A DNA stretch of 19,467 bases from Euperipatoides rowelli (taxonomy: Eukaryota; Onychophora; Udeonychophora; Euonychophora; Peripatopsidae): assembly GCA_003024985.2 (NCBI GenBank), contig PXIH01S0015659.1. One strand, written 5' to 3'. The translations under genes and the position numbers were made by a program. Numbering within the stretch: position 1 is the first letter of the stretch; the number at the start of each line of letters is the position of its first letter. This document shows positions 1 through 8,625 of the stretch, piece by piece. The notes under the pieces were generated by a model, which saw only the letters and a program-made list of their open reading frames with translations, was not told the origin of the DNA and searched no databases.

Positions 1-82
<82 letters not shown>
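1..82. repeat. (ATCT)n microsatellite
   Basis: About twenty uninterrupted copies of ATCT run from the first base of the window. On the minus strand this is (AGAT)n, and it lies on the 3' side of the minus-strand LINE-A. It could therefore be the simple-repeat tail that many non-LTR retrotransposons carry, or a microsatellite that served as the target. The left end is cut by the window edge. Confidence 0.97.
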
Positions 83-88
83 TTTTTA

Positions 89-563
89 TGTTGTGTGCTG
101 TAAAGTAAGGTTGGGAAAATGAAAGGAGTCTTGGGTGCTGATCTAATGATTGTCTGAAAGTTGCATAGTGAAAGTGCACTTTTATTAGAATATAATTGAA
201 AATTTTATAAGTAATCTTGGACTTCTTCAATGGATCGAAAATCATCTTTAGTATGTATAAGCATTTGGCAATTGTGTTCAGGCTTAATTAAGAGATGTGC
301 AAAGGACAGTGTGGTCCAAACTCTTTTTTTTCAACAATCTCAAAAGGATGGTGATGGCTTTGTATTGCTATGTGTTTTATAATGATGTAAAAGTAAGTTT
401 CCTTGACCCTATCTTGTGAGATTTTTATATTTACATTAGTACCTTGTTTGATTATTTCCAAAACTGTATATAAAGGCCATTATCAGAAAGTTAGGCAGCA
501 GTGACCTTGTCTTCTGTTCTGTAAACAGTCCGAACAGTAAGTCTCTTGGTTGCACACACAACA
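89..563 (+). mobile_element. Possible solo LTR or LTR-like segment
   Basis: The segment begins TGTTGTGTGC and ends GCACACACAACA, a near-perfect inverted repeat with the TG...CA ends typical of LTRs. A TATA-like box, TATATAAAG, lies near 468-476, about 90 bases before the right end, as expected for a U3-R-U5 layout on the plus strand. Against this, the flanks (TTTTA and AAATC) show no 5-bp target duplication, there is no clear primer-binding site to the right, and no AATAAA was noticed. It could simply be the 3' UTR of LINE-A with a chance inverted repeat. Confidence 0.35.
468..476 (+). promoter_or_regulatory. TATA-like box
   Basis: TATATAAAG sits in an otherwise mixed-composition stretch and is followed about 25-30 bases later by a possible start region near GGCAGCAGTGACC. 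The spacing fits an RNA polymerase II core promoter inside the proposed LTR. In AT-rich DNA such boxes arise often by chance, so the call depends on the LTR interpretation. Confidence 0.3.
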
Positions 564-779
564 AAATCATATCATCATTAATATTGTTTGTAATGTTGTT
601 TCAAGTTGTGGACATGACTGTCTGAAATTAGTGAACCCAGTTTAGATCTTATTGTCTGCATAAAGTACATAATGGGTTGGCTGTAACCCTTATTTTGTAG
701 AAGAAGACTGAAGTAGTAACTCATTGATGTAAGAACCAACAAAATCTATTTTTGAATATTGAGGGTGCAATTTAATTCT

Positions 780-3700
780 TCAGTGCTTTCCAGACGTCTT
801 TGGTAAATGCTGAATTCTCAGTTCCACATAATGTAAGTATGTGTCTGTATATTCACTTGGTTTTCCAAGAGCACATCTGAATAATATTTTTCTCATTGCG
901 TAGGTAAAAGCTAGGTGCCAGACATCATCGATGAAATCCTCTTTCTCATTGTCTGGGGGTCTTAAACAATTGCATGGTGGTTGCCATTCTTCTTTGGTTG
1001 GAATGAAAGAATCTCTCAATGCATCATGTGTTCTAGTTTGTTTCATTGGAGTGAAGGACAGAAATTTCCTGAGAGTATATGTCTTGAAGGTTGAAGCCTG
1101 AGTTGTGCTTAGTTCATATGGCATGATGGAGTCCCCTAAGGGCTTGGAGTCAAAACATGGTAGGTTCATAAGAGTATTCTCAGATGGAGGGAATAATTCG
1201 GTGATAATTCTTTCCCAAGCAGCAAGAACAGCCTGGTAAAATATTGGTAAATCCTTAACTTGTTGGGATTAGGTTTGGTGTGTAGAATTCTAAAACCCAT
1301 TTTGGCCCCATTATATAAGTTAAATATTTCTTCCGCTAGAAGAAATGTCGGATAATCTGGCCCAGAAGCGATGCATTTCACCACAAATGTACTCTAATTG
1401 TGTCAAATTTATTACTAACAGATATCAGATTGATGCCTCCACCATTACATGTCTTGTTAAGTACATCAACAGGTAACCAATGCTTGGTTTCCAACCAAAT
1501 AGATTATGTGAAGGTGGACATCAGCTGATTAATTTGTGTTTTGAAGGCTGTAGTACCTTGAATAAATATGACCATCTAAGCCAGAGTTTTCTAGTCACCC
1601 ATTATGCACATTCAAGGTAAGATATATCTCAAAGTACATTAACAACATTGGCAATTGATTATTGTATAGATACCAGAGTTTCATCTTATTGAGTGGGGTG
1701 GATTTTGCTCCTAGAGCTAAATGTGATCCCTAATATAGTAACTTGTTCCATTAGTATTTGTAAATCCTCCAGACCAGAGATTTTCTGAGGATTTCAGCCA
1801 TTATTAAATACTGCAATAGATGACTTCTTAATGTTTATGGCAGCTTCTGAATATTTGGAAATATTTTGAAATACTGCAATTGCTAGTTTAGCTGTATCAG
1901 GATGTTCCAAGAAACAAGCAATATCATCTGCATACTCAACAAGCTTTATATTCATTTTTGTCAGGTTAGACATTTCATATTATTCAACAACCAGTCAATG
2001 GCATTTAAAGTGGGTTGGAGTGGAAGAACATATATGTATAGTAATGTAGCCAGGGGATCCTCTTGTCTCTCCCCTCTGCTATAAGGAAATGGTGTTGTCA
2101 GATGAAAATTATGTTTAACTCTATACTGGAATCCAGAATAAAAGGCTCTTATGAATTTGATAAAATTTTCAGGTAATCCAATGACTTTGAGTAAGTGGAA
2201 AATGAATGTTTGGCTTACTCTGTCATAAGCTTTTTGCTGATCTATTGAAAGAAGATAAAGGAACCTTGGTATTGTTTTGTAAGGAGATATTGTCTCTTAT
2301 GGTTGATAGTGTGGCTGTCTTATAAGAGGGGATAATCAAGTTGATCACGGAATTAACTCTGTTTGCAGTGGCTTTCAAAATAATTTGGTGACAACCATTA
2401 ATAGCATGATGGGGCGCCAATTAGAAACATCCCTAAGATCACCAGATTTTGGTATCAAAGTGATGTACCCAACTGATGCCCTATCAGACAAACAGCCCTG
2501 AGCTATAATCTGAGTGGCCCTTCATAGTAGTACAGGACCAACCAAGGGCAAAAATGTGGAGTAAAACTTCATGGGCAGTCCATCATACACAAGAGCTTTA
2601 TTTGGTTTCATATTAGATAGGGCATATTCCAGTCCTGCTAACTGAAAATCTTCAAACAGGAAATTAACATTCTCTTCAGAAATCTTGGACAAACCAAAGC
2701 TCATATTCTTTGGATTGTGTTAAGGCAGTCATTTCTGGGGAATACAAGTTTTTGTAATAAGAGAACAATATTTTATAAACATCTTCACGATCATTAACTA
2801 TTTCAGAAGTGACTGGTTCTTTTAAAAACCGTATTTCTTGCCAATAATTCCTCTTAAACTGTTGGTTTCTCTCTTGAATAATAAATTTATTCCTATGTTG
2901 ATTCCAGTATATTCTGGCAAATTTGGAGCACTTTGATTTGAATTAATTTCAAAATTGAACTATACAATCTGTTTCCTGTGGGCAATTAGATAGCTCATGT
3001 TTGATGAAATCTATCATACCCTCAATAAATCCCTCATCAGATAAAAGCACATTTTTAAACCTCCAGTAAGGTGGTGTGTGATACTTATTTGAAGGTATTG
3101 GTAATTGTGCATAAAGTAAAACATGATCAGAGTAAGGGACAGAGATGAACTTAAACTCTCTAACTTTTAACAACCATGCTCTAGGTATACACAAATAGTC
3201 AATTATTGATGAGCCTCTTGTGCCAACTATTGCTTTGGAAGACATTGTTGACTTCTAATGATTTCAATATCATATTTATGATTGCTCTATCTCTGGTTTC
3301 GATCCACAGACTTGTATTACTATCATGCTTAAAAACATGTGTAAGTTAAAGTCTCCCTTGACTATAAAGTCAGGCTTGACTTTATCATTTATAAAAACAG
3401 GTTTATCTATTTTTTGGTGTGGTAATTTATTTGCATTGTTACATGAACTGATTAAATGTTGATTTGGATCTTTTTGAGCAAAAGGAACATGTATGTTCCA
3501 CAACTGAAGTATTTTTATCCACAATTGGAGAACNTAATTTAACTTTGGGTCTCTATGTGGTAAGTGAATATTAAAAATTGTGATGTGATTGTTTTTGATG
3601 GTACATGACACTTCTTGTATGTGATTAGTGGATACATCCACTGATTCAGAATAGTGACTGTTTGTGAATTATGCCAAACAGCCAAGCCAGTATGAAGGTT

Positions 3701-3880
3701 CTTTGTTGATGTACCACACAATAAGTTCATTTGAAGATCTGTAGGAATAGTTTTCAAGTTTGTTTCCTGTATCCCACAGATTGTCATATCTTGTGTAGCC
3801 AATAATATGTCAAACTATATTATTTTATGCTTATTTGCTAGCCCAGCTACATTAATTGAAGCAAGATTGGTGTGCTCCAT
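780..3880 (-). pseudogene. LINE-A ORF2: endonuclease / reverse transcriptase, broken
   Basis: This ORF would have encoded the protein that nicks target DNA and copies the element's RNA there. The start is the ATG at 3880-3878, reading MEHTNLASINVAG, where the Asn matches the first catalytic residue of APE-type endonucleases. ICGIQETN follows with the catalytic Glu, then GDFN at 3356-3345, SSIIDY near 3205 and YSDH near 3130. The RT begins with NKA..YDGLP near 2590, then PKSGDLRDVSNWRPI (2452-2408), DQQKAYDRVS near 2240-2215, RGERQEDPLA near 2080-2050 and YADD at 1934-1923. The C-terminal part has GGGINL near 1435 and a Cys/His-containing tail ending at TGA (782-780). The total of about 1030 residues is normal for the family. 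Several frameshifts and stops separate the blocks, so it is not translatable as one protein. An unresolved N lies at 3534. Confidence 0.9.
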
Positions 3881-4113
3881 TATTGTGTTCTGTAATTTAT
3901 GGACTTCTTACCATCACTAACTACATTGGATTTGATGTCTTGTTTGATGTTGGACAATGTATTATAATACATTGTCCAACATCAAACAAGACATCAAATC
4001 CAATGTAGTTAGTGATGGTAAGAAGTCCAGAAATTACAGAACACAATAATGGAGCACACCAATCTTGCTTCAATTAATGTAGCTGGGCTAGCAAATAAGC
4101 ATAAAATAATATA
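3816..4113. repeat. 298-bp near-perfect palindrome over the LINE-A ORF1/ORF2 junction
   Basis: The two 149-base arms meet without a spacer between 3964 and 3965 and differ at a single pair (A3899 against G4030). The left arm is in its natural LINE-A orientation and holds the end of ORF1, the TAATG junction and the start of ORF2. The right arm is an inverted copy of the same stretch, wedged between upstream ORF1 sequence (from 4114) and the junction. The identity is far higher than the rest of this decayed LINE would allow for an old event. Confidence 0.97.
3878..3882 (-). promoter_or_regulatory. TAATG stop/start overlap between ORF1 and ORF2
   Basis: Read on the minus strand, the ORF1 frame ends at TAA and the ORF2 ATG overlaps it by two bases, giving TAATG. 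The same arrangement in the silkworm non-LTR element SART1 is known to couple ORF2 translation to termination on ORF1. Coupled reinitiation here is an inference from that resemblance. A mirror copy lies at 4047-4051 in the other palindrome arm. Confidence 0.6.
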
Positions 4114-4462
4114 ATTACCTAGCTGATACTGGGATGGCTGTTAAAATGGTCTCAACAAGCAATGGACTCTGTGGATATTTTTCCTTGAACCCCTGCAAGA
4201 CTTCACATATTTTTGATGTTCTCCATGACCAAATTGACTGAAACTTATCTTCAATAATTGGTTGTGCTATGCTAACTTCTTTTTTTGTGATACTTTAGGT
4301 TTATTATCTTGAAATAGATGGTGCTCATGCAATAACTTCTTAAGTTGGGCTAGGCAGCTTGGTTGCAAAACCTATTTTTGTGAGTTTTTAGTCACTGTGG
4401 CAGTTTTAGGTGTGGTTCCATCATACTGATCAATAATCATATCTTGTGATTGAGTGTCACAA

Positions 4463-4490
4463 TATAAGATTTTAGCTATAAGATTTTAGC
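4463..4490. repeat. Two tandem copies of a 14-bp unit
   Basis: TATAAGATTTTAGC occurs twice in direct succession inside the LINE-A ORF1 remnant. It is a small slippage duplication and contributes to the broken frame there. Confidence 0.9.
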
Positions 4491-5607
4491 TAGAATCTTC
4501 TTTTTCCTTTTATTGCTGGTTGCACCAGGAAAATTATCTGTTAATCATTCCTCTATGATAGAACCTTCTGGGTATTGCAACTCTTCATCAGGAGGAGCAT
4601 GCATTAATGATGATGCTACATCTGAATGTTCCTCATATTTCTTTGCTTTTGGATTTGGGGGTGGGGGTATATGACTCTTAGATAATAGGGAAGCTTTCCC
4701 TTTTTTACCAGCAATTTGCCAGTTATTATTACTAGTATTCTTCAATATGTTTGAGAAGATCTCAGGACTTGGACTGGATTGAGGGACATGTCTCCATCTG
4801 ATGTGTCAACACAACCAGACTCCTATGAACACTGGGGAGGGAGAGATTTGGTCTCTCATTTTCCAAATTTTCCTTTTTCTGCGTCTTGTAGGTCCTTGAG
4901 GGTTTGATTTTCCATGAGAACATTGTAATTTTAACCCTGGAAACCTTCTATGGATTCAGCATGTAAGGAAGACATTCAGAAGGATTCTTTGTACGGTATA
5001 TCTCTCTTCATCTGTTTCCAATAAAAGGCTGTATGGCCTTGGAGTCTACAATTAAAACAGATCACTCCTGGTGCATTGATTCCCAAGGTGTATAATTTAT
5101 CATGTAAATATACTTTAATATATTTGGGGATTGGCCTATCCTCATCTAGCACAATCAGCAGTTCTTTTCTATAACTTAGCAAGTGCTTAAACTCTTGGGA
5201 TTGAACATAGCTTGGGATTCTTCTCAGGCCAGCATAGACTGGTTTCCCAAATGTTTTACAATTATTTATAATAGCACTATCTGGAATAAATGGTAAAACA
5301 TTGCTTATTATCAACTTTGCAACATGTTGGTATATAGGGGTCACACAGATCCATTTGCTTCTGACAGTAATGCCAGTTGAGACAAGTTTATCAGTCAGTA
5401 CAGATTTCTTTAAAAAGGCCAGTACATAATCTGGTTGGCTGGGTTCTGTCCAATAAAAACCAGTGTTCTTTTTCCAGCAACATTTTCAATAGCCATTGCA
5501 TATTCATCTGGCGTGGAGCCCCTTAGTCACTCTATTAGAAGTCTACACTCTGTTTGCCACTTTGGATGGTTAGAAACAGAATTGACCTTTAAGAAACCCT
5601 CAGAAAG

Positions 5608-5615
5608 CATTACAT
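5608..5615. repeat. Left 8-bp target site duplication of the hAT-like element
   Basis: CATTACAT directly precedes the CAGGGGTCTCAAAC terminus and is repeated exactly at 6312-6319. Eight base pairs is the duplication length of hAT transposases. Confidence 0.95.
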
Positions 5616-6311
5616 CAGGGGTCTCAAACTCAATTAGTAGGAGGGCCAATTAGGAAATATCCCAAGATATGTGGGGCCACACCACAACCCCCCCCCCCCC
5701 GGTTGGAAAATTATACAATAATCAAGATTAAATTTCAAAAGTAGTTTTGTTAATTCGAAAACAAGGTAACTTAAAAAGGGGATAATATAATTAACTTTAC
5801 TTGACCATATGTTACTCATATACACCTATAATAATTATACATGAAAATATTAGATATAGATTTTATTAAAAAGAGGAATAACAACTTTTTTTCTGGGAGA
5901 GTTAAGTAAAGATGTTTAACAATATAACAACCTATAAATAGACGAAAAGCATACATTTGTGGCCAATCCGACAGTCTGATTGAAAATACATTAAAAAAAA
6001 AATAGCTATCTGAAAGAAAAATTTTATACAACAACTCTGTTTTAAACCACATTTATTAAAAATTAAAGTTAAACTCTAAAAACGATATATTTCTATCAGT
6101 CTGAATGTCAAAAAAACAAACTGTCTGATAGAAATATTTATAGAGCGCTGGTTTAAAGTTTTGCTTTATAAAAAAAAAGCCATTAAATTTTAATTGCCAG
6201 ACATTTGCAGGCGGGCCNCAATCAATGTCTTTATTTTAGTTTGACAAAGGGCCGCACTAGATGGCATATAGGGCCGCATGTGGCCCCCGGGCCGCGTGTT
6301 TGAGACCCCTG
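5616..6311. mobile_element. Non-autonomous hAT-like DNA transposon (696 bp)
   Basis: The element has perfect 14-bp terminal inverted repeats, CAGGGGTCTCAAAC and its complement, and is flanked by identical 8-bp duplications (CATTACAT). The GC-rich right end, with GGGCCGCATGTGGCCC, resembles the ends of hAT families common in animal genomes. The inside is AT-rich and holds no recognisable transposase, so it would have depended on an enzyme supplied elsewhere. A run of thirteen C lies at 5688-5700, a 13-bp inverted repeat lies at 6087-6099 and 6125-6137, and there is an unresolved N at 6218. Removing the element with one duplication restores an open LINE-A ORF1 frame across the junction. Confidence 0.95.
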
Positions 6312-6319
6312 CATTACAT
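6312..6319. repeat. Right 8-bp target site duplication of the hAT-like element
   Basis: CATTACAT follows the terminus ending in GACCCCTG and matches 5608-5615 base for base. The absence of any difference suggests the insertion is young relative to the LINE it entered. Confidence 0.95.
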
Positions 6320-6739
6320 TATCATTAGTGGGTCTCAAAACTGGAAATGGGTGATTTTGAGTCTCTTTCTGGATGAATCTTGACATTTGGGTTGTGTCTT
6401 CAAAAAATTGTGACTACAATATTCAAGAATATAGATGCATTCTCAGAATCTGAAGGAACTATTGAAGTTGAAGGTATGGTTAAAATGTTGTGGTCCTATA
6501 ACTGCTGACATTTTCTTTCAAGTTTAAATAATCAGATATATCTATATTCTTTATTGAACCTGCAAACTGCCCCAGCTGGGACAAAACACCTCCACCAACA
6601 GAGGGAGCTGTCCCAGCAGGGCCTGGAAGCTTCTTTGAGCTTTCAGACCTGATAAATATCTGGTCACAATGATCGGATTGGAGGTCAGGGGTATTAACAA
6701 CAACCTGGGCCTGCTGTAACATGTGGACCTGGTTGACAA

Positions 6740-7110
6740 CTCAGTTAAATCTTGAGACTACACTTCCATTGGCTGGTCATTGTTGGTTTGTAAAGTAGAA
6801 GGTCAGTTGCCTTCTACCAGTACACTGCCAAGTTAACACAGTGATGGGTAAATAAGACTAACACTAGATGGCACTATTTCCTCTTGTTTGGTGGACTCAA
6901 CAGCCAGAATGATTCTTAGGAATGAGTTGTTCCACTGGAAATTTTTGAGGTGCTTCTTTACAAGCCACCATGGCTGACAAGGTTCAGAAGCCTCACTTGT
7001 TTTTATTGGACCAATCCACCTTTAAGTAAATAAGCCAATGAACAATGAGCAGCAACCTATACTCTAAAGAATTAACATAGAATGTAAAGATTTTGCCAAT
7101 GTCAGTCTAT
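6740..7110 (-). other. LINE-A 5' region
   Basis: This stretch lies between the ORF1 N-terminal remnant and the point where LINE-B RT sequence begins. It shows no coding similarity I can recognise and is less AT-rich than the flanks. Its position fits the 5' UTR of LINE-A, which would carry the internal promoter, but no promoter element is evident. Confidence 0.4.
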
Positions 7111-7675
7111 ACTCACCATGTATACTTTGATTGATTGAGTGTTAGAATGAATAGAAGTTTATCTTCAAACTTATTAATGGATATAACATCCTTGATAGAT
7201 GCCAAAGTTTCAAAAATTGAAGATCCAGGTAGAGAGGTCTGTGTTGACAGGATCACTGATATAATTGCAGGTGTCAAATTTACTGCTATTGCCTTGAGTA
7301 CAATCTTAAGCTCTACTGAGAGCAGAGAAATTGGCCTCCAGTTGTCAATTTTCCAGAGTCACCTTTTTGGGGGGATCAATGTAATTAATTACCCCAGTTA
7401 CAGCTGAGCCTGACATTGTTCCTTCTATGCAAGTACTATGAAACCATTTAAGTACCATGGATCCAAGTAGTGTCCAAAATTTAAGATATAATTCCAAAGT
7501 AATTCTGTCTGTACCGGTACTTTTTCTAGATTCATCTGCCCTGCTGCCTGAAAAAGGTCCTCCTGGGTTAGTTCTTCTTCAACAATCTTTTGTGTGCTTG
7601 TATCTATCTTATAAGTTCTGGTGGTGCAATAGCATCACTGGGGTATTATAAAGATCTGTATAAAAATCTAACATG

Positions 7676-7679
7676 TTCA
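7676..7679. repeat. Left target duplication of the piggyBac-like element (TTCA, from TTAA)
   Basis: TTCA differs by one base from the TTAA at 8622-8625 on the other side. It is chosen over a nearby CTAA because this boundary restores a LINE-B alignment of equal length to LINE-A across the junction. Confidence 0.6.
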
Positions 7680-8621
7680 CTGGTTCGCTGTGGATGACTC
7701 AAATCCGAATCAATGCAAATTTTCACAATATGATGATGATGACTCGAATCTGAGTCCATTGTGTTATAAGCATCAAAATGCAAATATAAATTGGAAAACA
7801 TTGTTAAACATATTTTTATCATTTAGGCACATAAAAAGGAAATAAAAAAACATATTTCTGGATCATTTGAAATTTTCTTTAGTTTTGGGGTCACAGAGAT
7901 TTTATTTTCAAAATTTATCGAGCGATCTGAAATTTGAGAAATTTAGGTAGCGTAATACAAATATTATAAAACATTTAGGAATAAATTTATACATTTTTAA
8001 AATTAGAATTTAATGCAGATTTCAAAAATCAAAACCAATAAATTATTTCTCTAACGATAGAGAAGCAGCAATGAAAAATGTAAGATGAACTGGATTTTTT
8101 TTTTATTGCCAACATTTAGAAATAAATTTATAAAACAACATCTGTTTGTTAGAATTTTTTTTCTTTATAAATTAAAATTTCTGACAAAAAAATAGAACAA
8201 AAATGTCTATTTAAGTTTTTTTCAATCTACTATTGATTTTGAAATATCTAACATAATGTATTATTTGGACTTACAGTAAATACAAACGTAATGAATGCAA
8301 ATTTTTGAAAAAAAAATCATAAAAAAAGCTGTTGTTTGAAATAATTTCTGTTTATATATTATAATTTCTGATAAAAAACAGAATGTTTTGACATAATAAT
8401 TTGTGACTCGTATTCAAGTCTTTCCGCACAGAGTAATAAAAATATTTGCAATATGCGGCTGACTCAGATCTGAGACGCAGCCTAAAAATTAGGCTACACC
8501 ACATTTCATAATAATTAATATTATGTATTTATATAAAGATATAATATCTAATTGCATTTTATAAGAAAAAACTATTCTGTATATAGCAGAGTATTTCAAA
8601 TTTGCTTCCGCAGCGAACGTG
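7680..8621. mobile_element. piggyBac-like non-autonomous DNA transposon (942 bp)
   Basis: The ends are CTGGTTCGCTGTGG on the left and, reading inward on the other strand, CACGTTCGCTGCGG on the right. They match at 11 of 14 positions, and the flanks are TTCA and TTAA. A TTAA target is the hallmark of piggyBac-type transposition. The inside is very AT-rich with no transposase. It contains a subterminal motif around GACTCNNATCTGAGTC near 7740 and again near 8460-8485, and diverged internal repeats (an ACATTTAG-AATAAATTTA block near 7972 and 8113; a TTTCTGA-AAAAA-AGAA block near 8180 and 8366). About 136 bases separate the right subterminal motif from the right end, so the right part may hold an extra insertion. 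Confidence 0.65.
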
Positions 8622-8625
8622 TTAA
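8622..8625. repeat. Right target duplication TTAA
   Basis: An intact TTAA directly follows the right terminus of the piggyBac-like element. It is part of the LINE-B codons for the Y-I-N residues. Confidence 0.65.

Larger units (their letters stand above)
3881..6722 (-). pseudogene. LINE-A ORF1: nucleic-acid-binding protein with zinc knuckle, broken
   Basis: ORF1 proteins of this group bind the element RNA. The N-terminal part lies at about 6722-6320, rich in Ser, Gly and Pro. A hAT-like element then interrupts it, and the frame resumes at 5607 with VMLSEGFLKVNS. A central block (about 5500-5100) carries RTLVFIGQNPANQI, LPFIPDS and VYAGLRRIPSYVQSQ, and is clearly homologous to LINE-B. The zinc knuckle at 5059-5018 reads C-x2-C-x4-H-x4-W, so its last Cys is lost. 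A Pro/Lys-rich stretch follows near 4745-4545, and the C-terminus is split by the palindrome (4114 and above on one side; LSNIKQDIKSN to the stop TAA at 3882-3880 on the other). The start codon is uncertain; the ATG at 6722 is the first good one in the main frame. Frameshifts make it non-functional. Confidence 0.8.
83..7110 (-). mobile_element. LINE-A: near full-length L1/Tx1-type non-LTR retrotransposon, degenerate
   Basis: Read on the minus strand, the order is a 5' region (about 7110-6740), ORF1 (about 6722-3881), ORF2 (3880-780) and a 3' region (779 down to about 83). Recognisable parts include a C-x2-C-x4-H zinc knuckle in ORF1, an APE-like endonuclease, a reverse transcriptase with NWRPI, AYDRV and YADD boxes, and a C-terminal GGGINL motif. 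The RT block with PNKA..YDGLP..FY and the GGGINL motif point to the L1/Tx1 group rather than CR1, Jockey or RTE. Many frameshifts and stops show the copy is dead. It is interrupted by a hAT-like element and a palindrome. The 5' limit is set by where LINE-B's RT sequence stops. The 3' limit is uncertain, because an LTR-like segment occupies 89-563 and (ATCT)n lies beyond it. Confidence 0.88.

Noticed and set aside
5816-6052. 78-codon minus-strand ORF inside the hAT-like element, possible transposase remnant
   Set aside because: It has none of the hAT catalytic or dimerisation motifs, and its composition matches the AT-rich filler of non-autonomous elements.
6960-7010. ATGGCTGACAAGG start-like site on the plus strand in good initiation context
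   Set aside because: The frame closes after about 15 codons and lies in the LINE-A 5' region on the opposite strand. There is no supporting gene.
7135-7407. Plus-strand 90-codon ORF
   Set aside because: It is the complement of the LINE-B RT block containing NWRPISLL and QTSLPG on the minus strand.
7668-7671. CTAA as the left target duplication of the piggyBac-like element
   Set aside because: Using it would leave eight LINE-like bases (CATGTTCA) inside the element and spoil the equal-length alignment with LINE-A. TTCA at 7676-7679 fits better.
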